64,000 nucleotides of DNA from positions 1,488,001-1,552,000 of the forward strand of contig NZ_CP120737.1 of the NCBI RefSeq assembly GCF_029581195.1, read 5' to 3'. This document shows, in pieces, positions 51,874 to 60,090 of the stretch. The notes under the pieces were generated by a model. The model was not told the origin of the DNA and searched no databases. It saw only the letters and a program-made list of their open reading frames with translations. This DNA comes from Solwaraspora sp. WMMD791 (lineage in GTDB: Bacteria > Actinomycetota > Actinomycetes > Mycobacteriales > Micromonosporaceae). Positions within the stretch are counted from its first letter, which is position 1, and each line of letters begins with the position of its first letter. A program made the translations under genes and the position numbers.

Positions 51874-53700
51874 ATGCGCTGGCCCCTGATATCCCGACGG
51901 CGACTGATTTCCGCCATCGCACTGTTCGTCCTACCGGCCCTCGTCGTGGCCCCGGCACCGGCGGTCGGCCAGCAGGCGGTGCCTGCCGGATCACCGGCGT
52001 TCGCGCACGAACTGCTCGCCAAGGCCACCCCTGAGGAGTGCTTCGTCGGCATCGGACTGCCCTACCCCGCCGGGCCGCCGTGTGCGCAGGGCCAGGCCAA
52101 GGTCAACCAGGCGTACGTGTGGTCGCTCGCGAAGGCCGACGACCGGCTCTGGTTCGGCACCGGGGCGAACGTCCACTGCATCGTGACCGGGGCGACGCTG
52201 GCCCTGCCGAACCCACGGATCACCGACGACTACGTGTGCGAGTTCGCCGAGAGCCAGGTGGTCAAGCAGAACCCGACGATGCCGGTCAGCGTCGGCGACC
52301 ACCGGCAGCCCCGGGCGTACGTCTACGACCTGGCCTCGGCGACGTTGACGGAGAAGACCGCGGAGATCACCGGCGCGTCCGCCGACGACCTGTCGCGGCT
52401 ACGCCGGACGCTGGGGCTGCGGGCCGGTGGCACGCACAACGGCGTCGTCCTGCTGGCCGGGCCGGCGCTCGGCGCGACGGTCAACATGTTCGCGTTCGAC
52501 ACGGCCACCGGCGAGTACCTGGGGTCGGCCAACTTCGCCAAGTACGGCAACATCCGCCACTTCGTGGTCGCCCACAACGTGCTGTACGCCGGGGTCGGCG
52601 TCGGCCCGAACGGCCGCGACGGCGGCTACATCCTGCGTTGGGCCGGCGACCGCGACGACCCGTTCAACTTCGTCGAGGTCGGCAAGCTGCCGGCGCAGGT
52701 GGCCGACCTGGAGGTGCACGACGGTCGGGTCTTCGTCAGCACCTGGTCGGCGGCGGGAGGGTCGTCCTCGGCGGGGGCACGCCCGGGCCCCGACGCGGAG
52801 CCGGTCCGCGTCGGCGTCGTCCCGACCGCCCAGGCCGATCCCGGCATCGCCGGGGTGTGGATGAGCCCTCGGCTGCTCGACGGCGAGCCGGGGCTCACCC
52901 CGGACGACGCCGAGGGGTGGACCCAGGTGTGGAGTGCGGCGTCCTACGAGCCCGACCCGGTCATCGCCGGCTCGTACGGCCTCGGCGCGCTGGCCTCGTA
53001 CCGTGGGTACCTCTACTGGGGCACCATGCACGTGCCGATGAAGTCCACGGCGATGGTCGCCGAGGCGTACCCGCCGGCGGACGAGCCTGCGGCCCGCGCG
53101 ACCCTGGAGCGTTCGCAGCGGGCGGTGAGCATCTTCCGGGGCAGGTCGTTCGGCACCGCGCAGGCGAGCACCGAGCTGCTCTACGGCCAGGCGGTCCTGC
53201 CGGTGTACGACCCCGCCGCGGACTACGGCGTCGGTGCCTGGCGGTGGGCCCTCACCGGCTACCGGCCGAAGTACGGGCGGATGGGATTCGGCAACATCTA
53301 CACCAACTACACCTGGACGATGGCGGTCTCGAACGGGCGGCTGTTCGTCGGCACGATGGACTGGAGCTACCTCGCCAAGGACCTGCTGCCGCAGGCGGCG
53401 GCTGAAACGGGGTTCCGGGGGGCGGCCACCGGGCTCAGCGACGAGTTGAACCCGATCACCATCGACCCGGCGCTCTACGGCGGTGACCTGTGGATGTTCG
53501 AGTCGAACAACAAGCCGGCGACGGCGGTCGACACCCAGGGGCTGGGCAACTACCTCAACTACGGCTTCCGCACGATGGTCGCCGACGGGTCGACGCTCTA
53601 CCTCGGCATGGGCAATCCGATGAATCTGCGTACCGACCCGACCGACGACGTACCGGAAGGCGGCTGGGAGCTGATCGAGCTGACGCCCGCCGGCGGCTGA
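51874..53700 (+). CDS. Large secreted protein, beta-propeller-like, unknown
   Basis: A 608-residue exported protein with signal peptide RRRLISAIALFVLPALVVAPAPA, then repeated beta-rich segments of propeller type: YVWSLAKADDRLWFGTGANV, HNGVVLLAGPALGATVNMFAFDTATGEYLG, HNVLYAGVGVGPNGRDGGYILRW, GYLYWGTMHVP, NGRLFVGTMDWSY and GSTLYLGMGNPMNL. AAAGGGAA precedes ATG 51874. A few Cys in the N-terminal part may be disulfide-bonded. I do not recognise a catalytic signature or a named family. Confidence 0.8.
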   Translation: MRWPLISRRRLISAIALFVLPALVVAPAPAVGQQAVPAGSPAFAHELLAKATPEECFVGIGLPYPAGPPCAQGQAKVNQAYVWSLAKADDRLWFGTGANVHCIVTGATLALPNPRITDDYVCEFAESQVVKQNPTMPVSVGDHRQPRAYVYDLASATLTEKTAEITGASADDLSRLRRTLGLRAGGTHNGVVLLAGPALGATVNMFAFDTATGEYLGSANFAKYGNIRHFVVAHNVLYAGVGVGPNGRDGGYILRWAGDRDDPFNFVEVGKLPAQVADLEVHDGRVFVSTWSAAGGSSSAGARPGPDAEPVRVGVVPTAQADPGIAGVWMSPRLLDGEPGLTPDDAEGWTQVWSAASYEPDPVIAGSYGLGALASYRGYLYWGTMHVPMKSTAMVAEAYPPADEPAARATLERSQRAVSIFRGRSFGTAQASTELLYGQAVLPVYDPAADYGVGAWRWALTGYRPKYGRMGFGNIYTNYTWTMAVSNGRLFVGTMDWSYLAKDLLPQAAAETGFRGAATGLSDELNPITIDPALYGGDLWMFESNNKPATAVDTQGLGNYLNYGFRTMVADGSTLYLGMGNPMNLRTDPTDDVPEGGWELIELTPAGG

Positions 53701-53790
53701 CCCCGGGATTCAGCCCACGGTGACGGCGGGTGCGCCCGGGCAGGGAACGGCCCCGGGCACGTCCCGCCGTCACCGGCACGGTCGCGGAGG

Positions 53791-54171
53791 TCAGAGCGGC
53801 CACAGGATCGTCGGGAGGCCGGTGCCGGTCACCACGAACCCGATGGTGACCGACTGGCCCGGTGCGAGTGAGCCGTTCCAGCTCGTATTGATCATTGTGT
53901 AGTGCGGCGTGGTCGTCGCGACCTGGGTGCTCCACGCACTGGACACCGACGATCCGGCCGGCAGCGTGAACGCCACCTCCCAGCCGGTGATCGGCACGGT
54001 GAAGTTGTTCGTGACGACCACCTCGCCCACGTACCCGGTGGACCAGGCACTGGTCTGGGTGAAGGTCGCCGTCGTCGCCTGCGCCGGTGAGGTGAGGGCC
54101 AGGGTCGCCGCCACACCCACCGCCAGAGCCACGAGCACGCCGATGAACTTCCGCACGGGGATCACCACCAT
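53791..54171 (-). CDS. Secreted single-domain CBM2-like protein
   Basis: A 126-residue protein with signal peptide KFIGVLVALAVGVAATLALTSPAQA, then a lone carbohydrate-binding module family 2 sandwich: FTQTSAWSTGYVGEVVVTNN, GWEVAFTLPAGSSVSSAWS and SWNGSLAPGQSVTIGFVV. Conserved Trp residues (GW, AW, SW) would stack on cellulose or chitin. No catalytic domain is attached, so it may be a chitin- or cellulose-binding protein or a remnant. ATG 54171, with a GTG five codons downstream as alternative. Confidence 0.85.
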   Translation of the reverse strand: MVVIPVRKFIGVLVALAVGVAATLALTSPAQATTATFTQTSAWSTGYVGEVVVTNNFTVPITGWEVAFTLPAGSSVSSAWSTQVATTTPHYTMINTSWNGSLAPGQSVTIGFVVTGTGLPTILWPL

Positions 54172-54394
54172 CCATTCGATTGTCCGAGGTGACCCACCAT
54201 ACGACATTCAATCGCCATCCATGGATGTCATTTTGTTCGCCATAGTCGAATGTTCAAATGCCGTGGCGAATCAGCCCGGCAAGCATTCGGCATATCAGCC
54301 AAAGTACGCCGACTGATCACCCATACCCGACATGCGGTGGCAGTGAGGGTGCGCGAATCGCAGAACAAGCGGTTATGCGTCCGGCCGCGCGAAA

Positions 54395-54430
54395 CGCCCG
54401 GAGCCCGGCGGTGTGCCGGAGCTCCGGGCG
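54395..54430 (-). terminator. Terminator of the S8 protease gene
   Basis: CGCCCGGAGC (54395-54404) pairs with GCTCCGGGCG (54421-54430), with an inner CCGGC/GCCGG stem and a GGTGT loop. On the minus strand TTTCGC follows. It lies 15 nt past the protease stop. Confidence 0.8.
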
Positions 54431-54445
54431 GTGTTCGGCGCCCGA

Positions 54446-56317
54446 CTACAGGTTCAGCGTCCAGCTGTCCAGGTAGCCGGTGTCCAGGCTGGCCGAGTCC
54501 TGCACCCGCAGCTTCCAGGTGCCGTCGGCGACCTCGCTGGACAGGTCCCGGGTGTAGGTCTGGAAGATGTTGTCGGTGCTGCTGCCGGTCCGGCTGTGCA
54601 GCACGTAGGCGCTGCCGTCCGGAGCGATCAGCGAGACCGTCAGGTCACCGATCCAGGTGTGGTAGATGTTGACCTCGATGGTGCTGGCGGCCCGGGCGTT
54701 GCCGGCGCAGCCGTTGATGACGATCGCGCTCTCGGTCGTGCTGTTGTCGCTGATCGGGAAGTCGGTGGAGTTGGTCTGCGAGCAGCCGGGCGGACCGTTG
54801 ACGGTGAGCGTGAACGGTGCCGACTGCGACGTCTCCGGACCGGTGCCGACGATGGTCAGCCGGTAGGTGCCGGGTTCCGTCGACGCGGCGGTGTCCAGGG
54901 TCAGGGTCGTCGCGCCGCCGGAGGTGACCGACGCCGGGCTGAACTCGGCGGTGACGCCGGCCGGAGCTCCGGTCACGCTGAAGGTGACGGTGTGCGGGTC
55001 ACCGACGGCGGTGGTGGTGCTGACGGTAGCGCTCGCCGGGTCACCCGGGTCGACCGTCGCGCCGGCCGGGGCCACCTCGACGGTGAAGTCCTGGGTGGGC
55101 GGGACGATGTTGCCCACGTACAGCAGCTTGTTCGGCGAGCCGGTGCCCGGGTTGGTGACGACGCCGTCGGTCGCGTCTGCGATCAGCAGGTTGCCGATCT
55201 GCGCCGGGGTGTAGCCGGGGTTGGCCGCCAGGGCCAGGGCGGCGGCACCGGCGACGTGCGGCGCGGCCATCGAGGTGCCGTTGATCGTGTTGGTGGCGGT
55301 GTCGCCGGTGTGCCAGGCCGAGGTGATGGCGCTACCCGGGGCGAAGATGTCGACGCAGGTGCCGTAGTTGGAGTAGCTGGCCCGTGCGTCGGTGCTGGTG
55401 GTGGCTCCGACGGTGATCGCGGCCGGGGTGCTGGCCGGCGAGTAGTTGCAGGCGTTGGCGTTGCTGTTGCCGGCGGCCAGAGAGTAGACGACGCCGTCGT
55501 CGATGGACCGCGCCACGGCGTCGTTGACCGCCTGGTCGAAGCCGCCGCCGAGGCTCATGTTGGCCACCGCCGGCTCACCCGGGCCGTGGTCGGCCGTCAC
55601 CCAGTCGATACCGGCGATGACCCCCGCGTAGGTGCCGCTGCCGCTGTTGTTGAGCACCCGTACGCCGACCAGCGTGACGTCCTTGGCGACGCCGTACGCG
55701 GTGCCGCCGACGGTGCCGGCGACGTGCGTACCGTGGCCGTTGCCGTCGTCGGCGCTGCCGCCGTCGACCGCGTCGAAGCCGGTGACCGCCCGCCCGCCGA
55801 AGTCACTGTGCGAGAAGCGGATGCCGGTGTCGATGATGTACGCGGTCACACCTGACCCGGAGTTCGGGTAGGTGTAGCTGTTGTTCAGGGGCAGCGCGGA
55901 CTGGTCGATCCGGTCGAGCCCCCAGGACGGGGTGGGGGTCTGGGTGGCCGCGAGGGAGACGGTCCGGTTCTGCTGGACGTACTTGACGGCCGAGCTGGCG
56001 GCGAGTCGCTTGGCTGCCTTCTCGCTCATCCGCGCTTCGAATCCGCGCAGCGCCTCGGTGTAGGTGCGTACCACCGCGGCGTCGTGACGGGCGGCGACGG
56101 CGCGGGCGGCAGCGGGCACCCCGGTGCGGGACACCCGCTCGTCCTTGAACACCACGATGTAGGAATCGGCGACGGTGGTGGACTCACCGGCGTACAGGAC
56201 AGGGCCCTCGGCCGGCGCGGCGTTGGCCGGCGCGGCGAAGGCGACCGTGGCTGCGGCGACCGCGGTGGCGGTGAGGGCGAGGCGCCAGTGGCGCCGGGAC
56301 GGCCGGGAGAAGGTCAT
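54446..56317 (-). CDS. Secreted subtilisin-like protease with P-domain
   Basis: A 623-residue exported S8A protease. Signal peptide to about 34. Inhibitor I9 propeptide is about 50-120 (DSYIVVFKDE). The catalytic domain (about 130-395) has Asp163 in AYIIDTGIRFSHSDF, His195 in DGNGHGTHVAGTVGG and Ser349 in NGTSMAAPHVAGAAAL. An Ig-like beta domain follows (about 410-505), then a proprotein-convertase P-domain (about 515-623, TIEVNIYHTWIGDLTVSL, GTWKLRVQDSA). It autoprocesses outside the cell and degrades proteins. Preceded by GGAGG at ATG 56317. Confidence 0.96.
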   Translation of the reverse strand: MTFSRPSRRHWRLALTATAVAAATVAFAAPANAAPAEGPVLYAGESTTVADSYIVVFKDERVSRTGVPAAARAVAARHDAAVVRTYTEALRGFEARMSEKAAKRLAASSAVKYVQQNRTVSLAATQTPTPSWGLDRIDQSALPLNNSYTYPNSGSGVTAYIIDTGIRFSHSDFGGRAVTGFDAVDGGSADDGNGHGTHVAGTVGGTAYGVAKDVTLVGVRVLNNSGSGTYAGVIAGIDWVTADHGPGEPAVANMSLGGGFDQAVNDAVARSIDDGVVYSLAAGNSNANACNYSPASTPAAITVGATTSTDARASYSNYGTCVDIFAPGSAITSAWHTGDTATNTINGTSMAAPHVAGAAALALAANPGYTPAQIGNLLIADATDGVVTNPGTGSPNKLLYVGNIVPPTQDFTVEVAPAGATVDPGDPASATVSTTTAVGDPHTVTFSVTGAPAGVTAEFSPASVTSGGATTLTLDTAASTEPGTYRLTIVGTGPETSQSAPFTLTVNGPPGCSQTNSTDFPISDNSTTESAIVINGCAGNARAASTIEVNIYHTWIGDLTVSLIAPDGSAYVLHSRTGSSTDNIFQTYTRDLSSEVADGTWKLRVQDSASLDTGYLDSWTLNL

Positions 56318-56496
56318 CTCCCGCCTCCTTTCGATACCCGGCCGACCCGATTGTGACAGACCGACCGATGACCGTGAATCTGACTGACACAGATGCTAGG
56401 CCGAAATCAGATCGATGTAGAGATATGTGATTCGGTCTCATGTTCCCGTATCCTGACCCTTTTGGCCACGGCGCCGCCTCGGCACCCTCGGCAGCA

Positions 56497-56522
56497 ATTA
56501 GATCGGCATGCATCGATCTAAT
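56497..56522. promoter_or_regulatory. Interrupted palindrome upstream of the protease
   Basis: ATTAGATCG (56497-56505) and CGATCTAAT (56514-56522) are perfect 9-bp arms around GCATGCAT, in an AT-rich island of the 56318-56625 spacer. A related AGATCGATG occurs near 56410. The spacer has no gene, and these are operator candidates for the protease promoter. Confidence 0.55.
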
Positions 56523-56578
56523 AATACCTATTTGCTGGCCGAATTCTGGCGGCGGACCATCGGACGGCGGGCGGAATG

Positions 56579-56633
56579 GGATTCAGCCCGGATTCAGCCC
56601 GGATTCAGCTCCGGTTCGGCCCGGTTCAGCCGA
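56579..56633. repeat. 11-bp degenerate tandem repeat at the dapF end
   Basis: GGATTCAGCCC at 56579 and 56590, GGATTCAGCTC at 56601, then two decayed units to 56633. On the minus strand each unit contains TGA, and the unit nearest the gene provides the dapF stop at 56626. This echoes the 28-bp array at 2707. Confidence 0.75.
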
Positions 56634-57621
56634 CCGACGGATACACCCCGGCGGCGTGCAGCACACCGTGGTTGTTCCGCCGCAACTGGGCGAATGCCTC
56701 GACTTCGTCGACGAACGTGTCGCGCTCAACACCGCCGACCACACCGGAAACGACCGCTGCGAGGTCGACGTCGGCGCGGTAGACGTACGACGCGTTGCCC
56801 TGCAGGGTGGCCTGCCAGGCGGATCCCGCACCGGTCAACCAGGCCGTCGCGACCCCACCCGGATTACGGACGGTGATCCGCTCCCCCGCGTCGGCGTACC
56901 CCAGTCGGGACCAGACCGCCCGCGAGGCGACCACCCCCGAGCCACACGACGGGGTCAGCCCGGCCCCCCGCTCGTACGTCTGCACGTAGATCTCGTCGCC
57001 GCCGAGCGCGAACACGAACGACAGGTTCGCCCCCCGTGGCACCACGTCCGTGGCCGCGACGATCCGCAGCCCGGTTGCGACCAGCTCGGCCTCGTCGAAC
57101 TTCTCCACCACCGCGACCAGATGGTCGTTCGGTACGGCGAGCGCGGTCAGCCCCAGTGTCGGGTGCAACGCCGGTACCGGCGTGTCGAGGTGCGGCTGCG
57201 CCAGGGCCAGCACCGGCTCGGCCGGGTCGAAATCCACCTTCGGCATCTCGACGGCCGTCTGCCGGACCCCTTCCGGGGTGGATTCCGCCCGCAGCACCAC
57301 GAAATCGCTGCCGCCGGCCCGCACCACCGCCCGATCGGTCTCCCGGGTGTCCAGCACCAGCCGACCGACACAGCGCATCCCGTTGCCGCACAGCTTCGCG
57401 AACGACCCGTCCGGGTTGAAGAACGCCGCCTGCGGCACCGCCGGCGCGAGGTCGACGAAGTAGACCCCGTCGCCGCCGCCGAGCGGACCGGACCGGTCGC
57501 ACAACTGGCGTACCAGGTGCGGCACGTCCGCGTCGGCGGCGTAGTCACCCGGCCGGCCCTCGATGACGAGGATGTCGTTCTGCGAACCGTGCGCCTTGAG
57601 GATCGGCAGGTGTGACCTCAT
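56626..57621 (-). CDS. dapF: Diaminopimelate epimerase-like protein, divergent
   Basis: A 331-residue PLP-independent epimerase with both catalytic cysteines: Cys78 in FAKLCGNGMRCVGR and Cys226 in GLTPSCGSGVVASR. It converts LL- to meso-diaminopimelate for peptidoglycan and lysine. It is longer than the usual 270-290 residues, and the conserved N-terminal HGxGNDF reads AHGSQNDILVI. It could be the housekeeping enzyme or a paralogue for another amino acid. ATG 57621 has GGGGGAG upstream. Confidence 0.88.
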   Translation of the reverse strand: MRSHLPILKAHGSQNDILVIEGRPGDYAADADVPHLVRQLCDRSGPLGGGDGVYFVDLAPAVPQAAFFNPDGSFAKLCGNGMRCVGRLVLDTRETDRAVVRAGGSDFVVLRAESTPEGVRQTAVEMPKVDFDPAEPVLALAQPHLDTPVPALHPTLGLTALAVPNDHLVAVVEKFDEAELVATGLRIVAATDVVPRGANLSFVFALGGDEIYVQTYERGAGLTPSCGSGVVASRAVWSRLGYADAGERITVRNPGGVATAWLTGAGSAWQATLQGNASYVYRADVDLAAVVSGVVGGVERDTFVDEVEAFAQLRRNNHGVLHAAGVYPSVG

Positions 57622-57806
57622 CCGTACCCGCTCCCCCGCCCGCGACCCGCCGCCGCTACCGTCCGACACCGGCGACCAGTGTACGGCGGCCGCACCGGCC
57701 GCCGTCCGGTATCCGACCCGGTGAACGTCACACCTGTTCGCGCCGTGCCTTCCGGTAGGGCGTCGACCGGTCCAGGCGGTCGGCCGGAGCACAGGAGGCA
57801 TCACCG

Positions 57807-58805
57807 ATGGTGAACCGCAGGCGTACCGCGATCGGCGCGACGGTGTCGGCGGCGGCCCTGGCCGGCGCGCTGGCGCTCGCCACCGGCCTGGCCACCGCCG
57901 GCCAGCATGGCAGCGACCCGGTCGGTGCCGCCGGTGGCAGCGTCGACCTGGTCGACACGGTACGGCTACCCGACGGGTTCGCCCCCGAAGGCATCGCGAT
58001 CGACGCCGAGCGGCACACCGCGTACGTCGGATCCCTCGCCGACGGCGCGATCTTCCGTGCGGACCTGGCGACCGGCGTCGGTGAGCTGATCGGCGACGCA
58101 CCCGGCACCGCGTCGGTAGGCCTGGCCCTCGACGCACGGGGCCGGCTCTTCGTCGCCGGCGGCGCGGCCGGCGACGCCCGGGTGATCGACGCCGACACCG
58201 GCGACCTGCTCGCCCGCTACGAGCTCGCGACCATGTCGGAGAGCTTCGTCAACGACGTCACCGTCACCGACGCCGGCGCCTTCTTCACCGACTCCACCAA
58301 CCCGGTCGTCTACCACCTGCCGATCGACGCCGCCGGGGCGCTGCCCGACGCCGCGCAGGTACGCCGGATCCCGCTCACCGGCGACATCGTCTACGGCGAC
58401 GGCATCAACGCCAACGGCGTCACGGTCAGCCCCAGCGGCGCCAACCTGATCATCGTGCAGTCCAACACCGGTCTGCTGTTCACCGTGGACCCGGCGACCG
58501 GGGTCACCGGCCGCACCGGCGTCGTCGACGTCAACGGCGACGGACTCCTGGTCGGCGGCGACGGGCTCCTGGTGGTCGACCAGACCCTGTTCGTCGTGCA
58601 GAACCGGGCGAACACCCTCGTCGAGCTGCAGATCAACGCCGCCGGCAGCCAGGGCGACATCGTCGGGCGGAGCACCGACGAACGGTTCGACGTGCCGACC
58701 ACCGTCGCCGCCGCCGGCGATCTGCTCTACCTGCCGAACGCCCGGTTCGGCGTCGAGGTCACCCCGGAGACGACGTACGAGGTGGTGGCGGTGCCGCGAC
58801 CCTGA
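57807..58805 (+). CDS. Secreted SMP-30/gluconolactonase-like propeller protein
   Basis: A 332-residue exported protein. Signal peptide MVNRRRTAIGATVSAAALAG to about 33. Then a six-bladed propeller: GFAPEGIAIDAERHTAYVGS, TASVGLALDARGRLFVAGG, SFVNDVTVTDAGAFFTDS, INANGVTVSPSGANLIIVQS and VGGDGLLVVDQTLFVVQN. The Asp/Asn-rich blade starts fit the SMP-30 calcium site, but an enzyme activity is not certain. AGGAGG precedes ATG 57807. Confidence 0.85.
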   Translation: MVNRRRTAIGATVSAAALAGALALATGLATAGQHGSDPVGAAGGSVDLVDTVRLPDGFAPEGIAIDAERHTAYVGSLADGAIFRADLATGVGELIGDAPGTASVGLALDARGRLFVAGGAAGDARVIDADTGDLLARYELATMSESFVNDVTVTDAGAFFTDSTNPVVYHLPIDAAGALPDAAQVRRIPLTGDIVYGDGINANGVTVSPSGANLIIVQSNTGLLFTVDPATGVTGRTGVVDVNGDGLLVGGDGLLVVDQTLFVVQNRANTLVELQINAAGSQGDIVGRSTDERFDVPTTVAAAGDLLYLPNARFGVEVTPETTYEVVAVPRP

Positions 58806-58846
58806 CGGCGACAGCGGTCGGGGCACCCGACCGCACGAAGGTCAGG

Positions 58847-59965
58847 TCACCAGCGCAACGGCAGCTCGTCGAGCACGGCGCTCAGGCGGTCGGCGAGCAG
58901 TTGATGGTCGGCGACCGACGGATGCCAGTGGCAGCCGAGGGAGTCCAGGCCGGCACTCTCGACGTACCACATCCGGACCCGGTCGTCGCCCCGGTCGTTG
59001 CGCTCGGCGACGACCTGGGTCACCGCGTCCCGGAAGGCGGTGGTGTTCCACATCTCGTTGGCGGTGACGACGATGTGGGTCCGGTCGCCGTACCGGGCGC
59101 GCAACTGGTCGAGGAAGCCGTGGTAGGCCTCGCGGTAGGCGGCACCGAGCGTCTCCGGCGTCCACGACTCGCCGGGGGCGATGTCGGTGGAGAAGTCGTT
59201 GAGCCCGAGGCCCACCACGACGACCTGCGGTCGCCAGCTGCGCGGCTGCGGCCAGACGTCGCCGTCGACGGCGAGCAGCGCCCGGTCGTAGTACGTGCGG
59301 TAGGTGGTTCCCGGTGAGTGGCCACCGTAGTTGCGCACCATGCCGAGCCCCGAGTACCCGTTGATCTGGTAGTCGGCGCCGTATCGGCGGGCCGTGATCG
59401 CGCCGAAGCTGCGGTCGGCGTTGGTGGTCCGGTGCACCTCGTCGCCGGTGCAGTCCCGGCTCGTCGACTCGTTGCCGTACCCGGCGGTGTGCGAGTCGCC
59501 GATGAACTCGATCTGCCGGTGCCGTGGCGCCGGTGCGGGCAGGACGGCACCACCGGGTACCGGCACGAAACCGCCGAACGTGCTGGTCGCCCACTGGCTC
59601 TCGCTGCGCTTGACCACCCGTACGGTGTGCCGGCCGGGCCGTAGCCCGTCGACCCGGTGGGTGATCGCGCCCGGCGTCACCAGGGTGGCGACGGTCCGGC
59701 CGTCGATCTGGACGTCGTAGTCGGCGTGCGGGTCGTCCAGGACGATCCCGATCCCGCTGCCCCGGAACCGGCCCTCGAAGTAGACGCCGGGCCAGCTGTA
59801 CCGTGCGGTGGCACCGTCGACGACGACCCGACCGGCGGTGTGCACCCGGTCAAGACCACCATGCCGGTGGTCGGGGCCGCCGGGACCGGCGACGGCCGCG
59901 GTCGGCACGGCCGTCCCGAGCAGTACGGCCGCCACCACCACGGCCACCGGAACCCTTCGCGCCAC
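58847..59965 (-). CDS. Secreted SGNH/GDSL esterase, CE2-like
   Basis: A 372-residue exported enzyme. Signal peptide to about 27. An N-terminal jelly-roll (about 40-145, YSWPGVYFEGRFRGSGIGIVLDD) precedes an SGNH hydrolase (about 150-372): nucleophile Ser in FIGDSHTAGYGNE, GYSGLGMV, VVGLGLNDFS (Asn) and the Asp/His pair in GCHWHPSVADHQ. This two-domain layout is that of carbohydrate esterase family 2, which deacetylates polysaccharides. GTG 59965 follows GGGGGAG. Confidence 0.92.
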   Translation of the reverse strand: MARRVPVAVVVAAVLLGTAVPTAAVAGPGGPDHRHGGLDRVHTAGRVVVDGATARYSWPGVYFEGRFRGSGIGIVLDDPHADYDVQIDGRTVATLVTPGAITHRVDGLRPGRHTVRVVKRSESQWATSTFGGFVPVPGGAVLPAPAPRHRQIEFIGDSHTAGYGNESTSRDCTGDEVHRTTNADRSFGAITARRYGADYQINGYSGLGMVRNYGGHSPGTTYRTYYDRALLAVDGDVWPQPRSWRPQVVVVGLGLNDFSTDIAPGESWTPETLGAAYREAYHGFLDQLRARYGDRTHIVVTANEMWNTTAFRDAVTQVVAERNDRGDDRVRMWYVESAGLDSLGCHWHPSVADHQLLADRLSAVLDELPLRW

Positions 59966-60090
59966 TGGCTCCCCCTACCGGATCCCAATGATCGACCACT
60001 GTCGACTGAACTCTGGCACGGTATCACGAACATCGATATAAATCGCTGGTGGGCGGCGGATGTCGGTGGGCGTGGGTAACGTGCGCCGGC

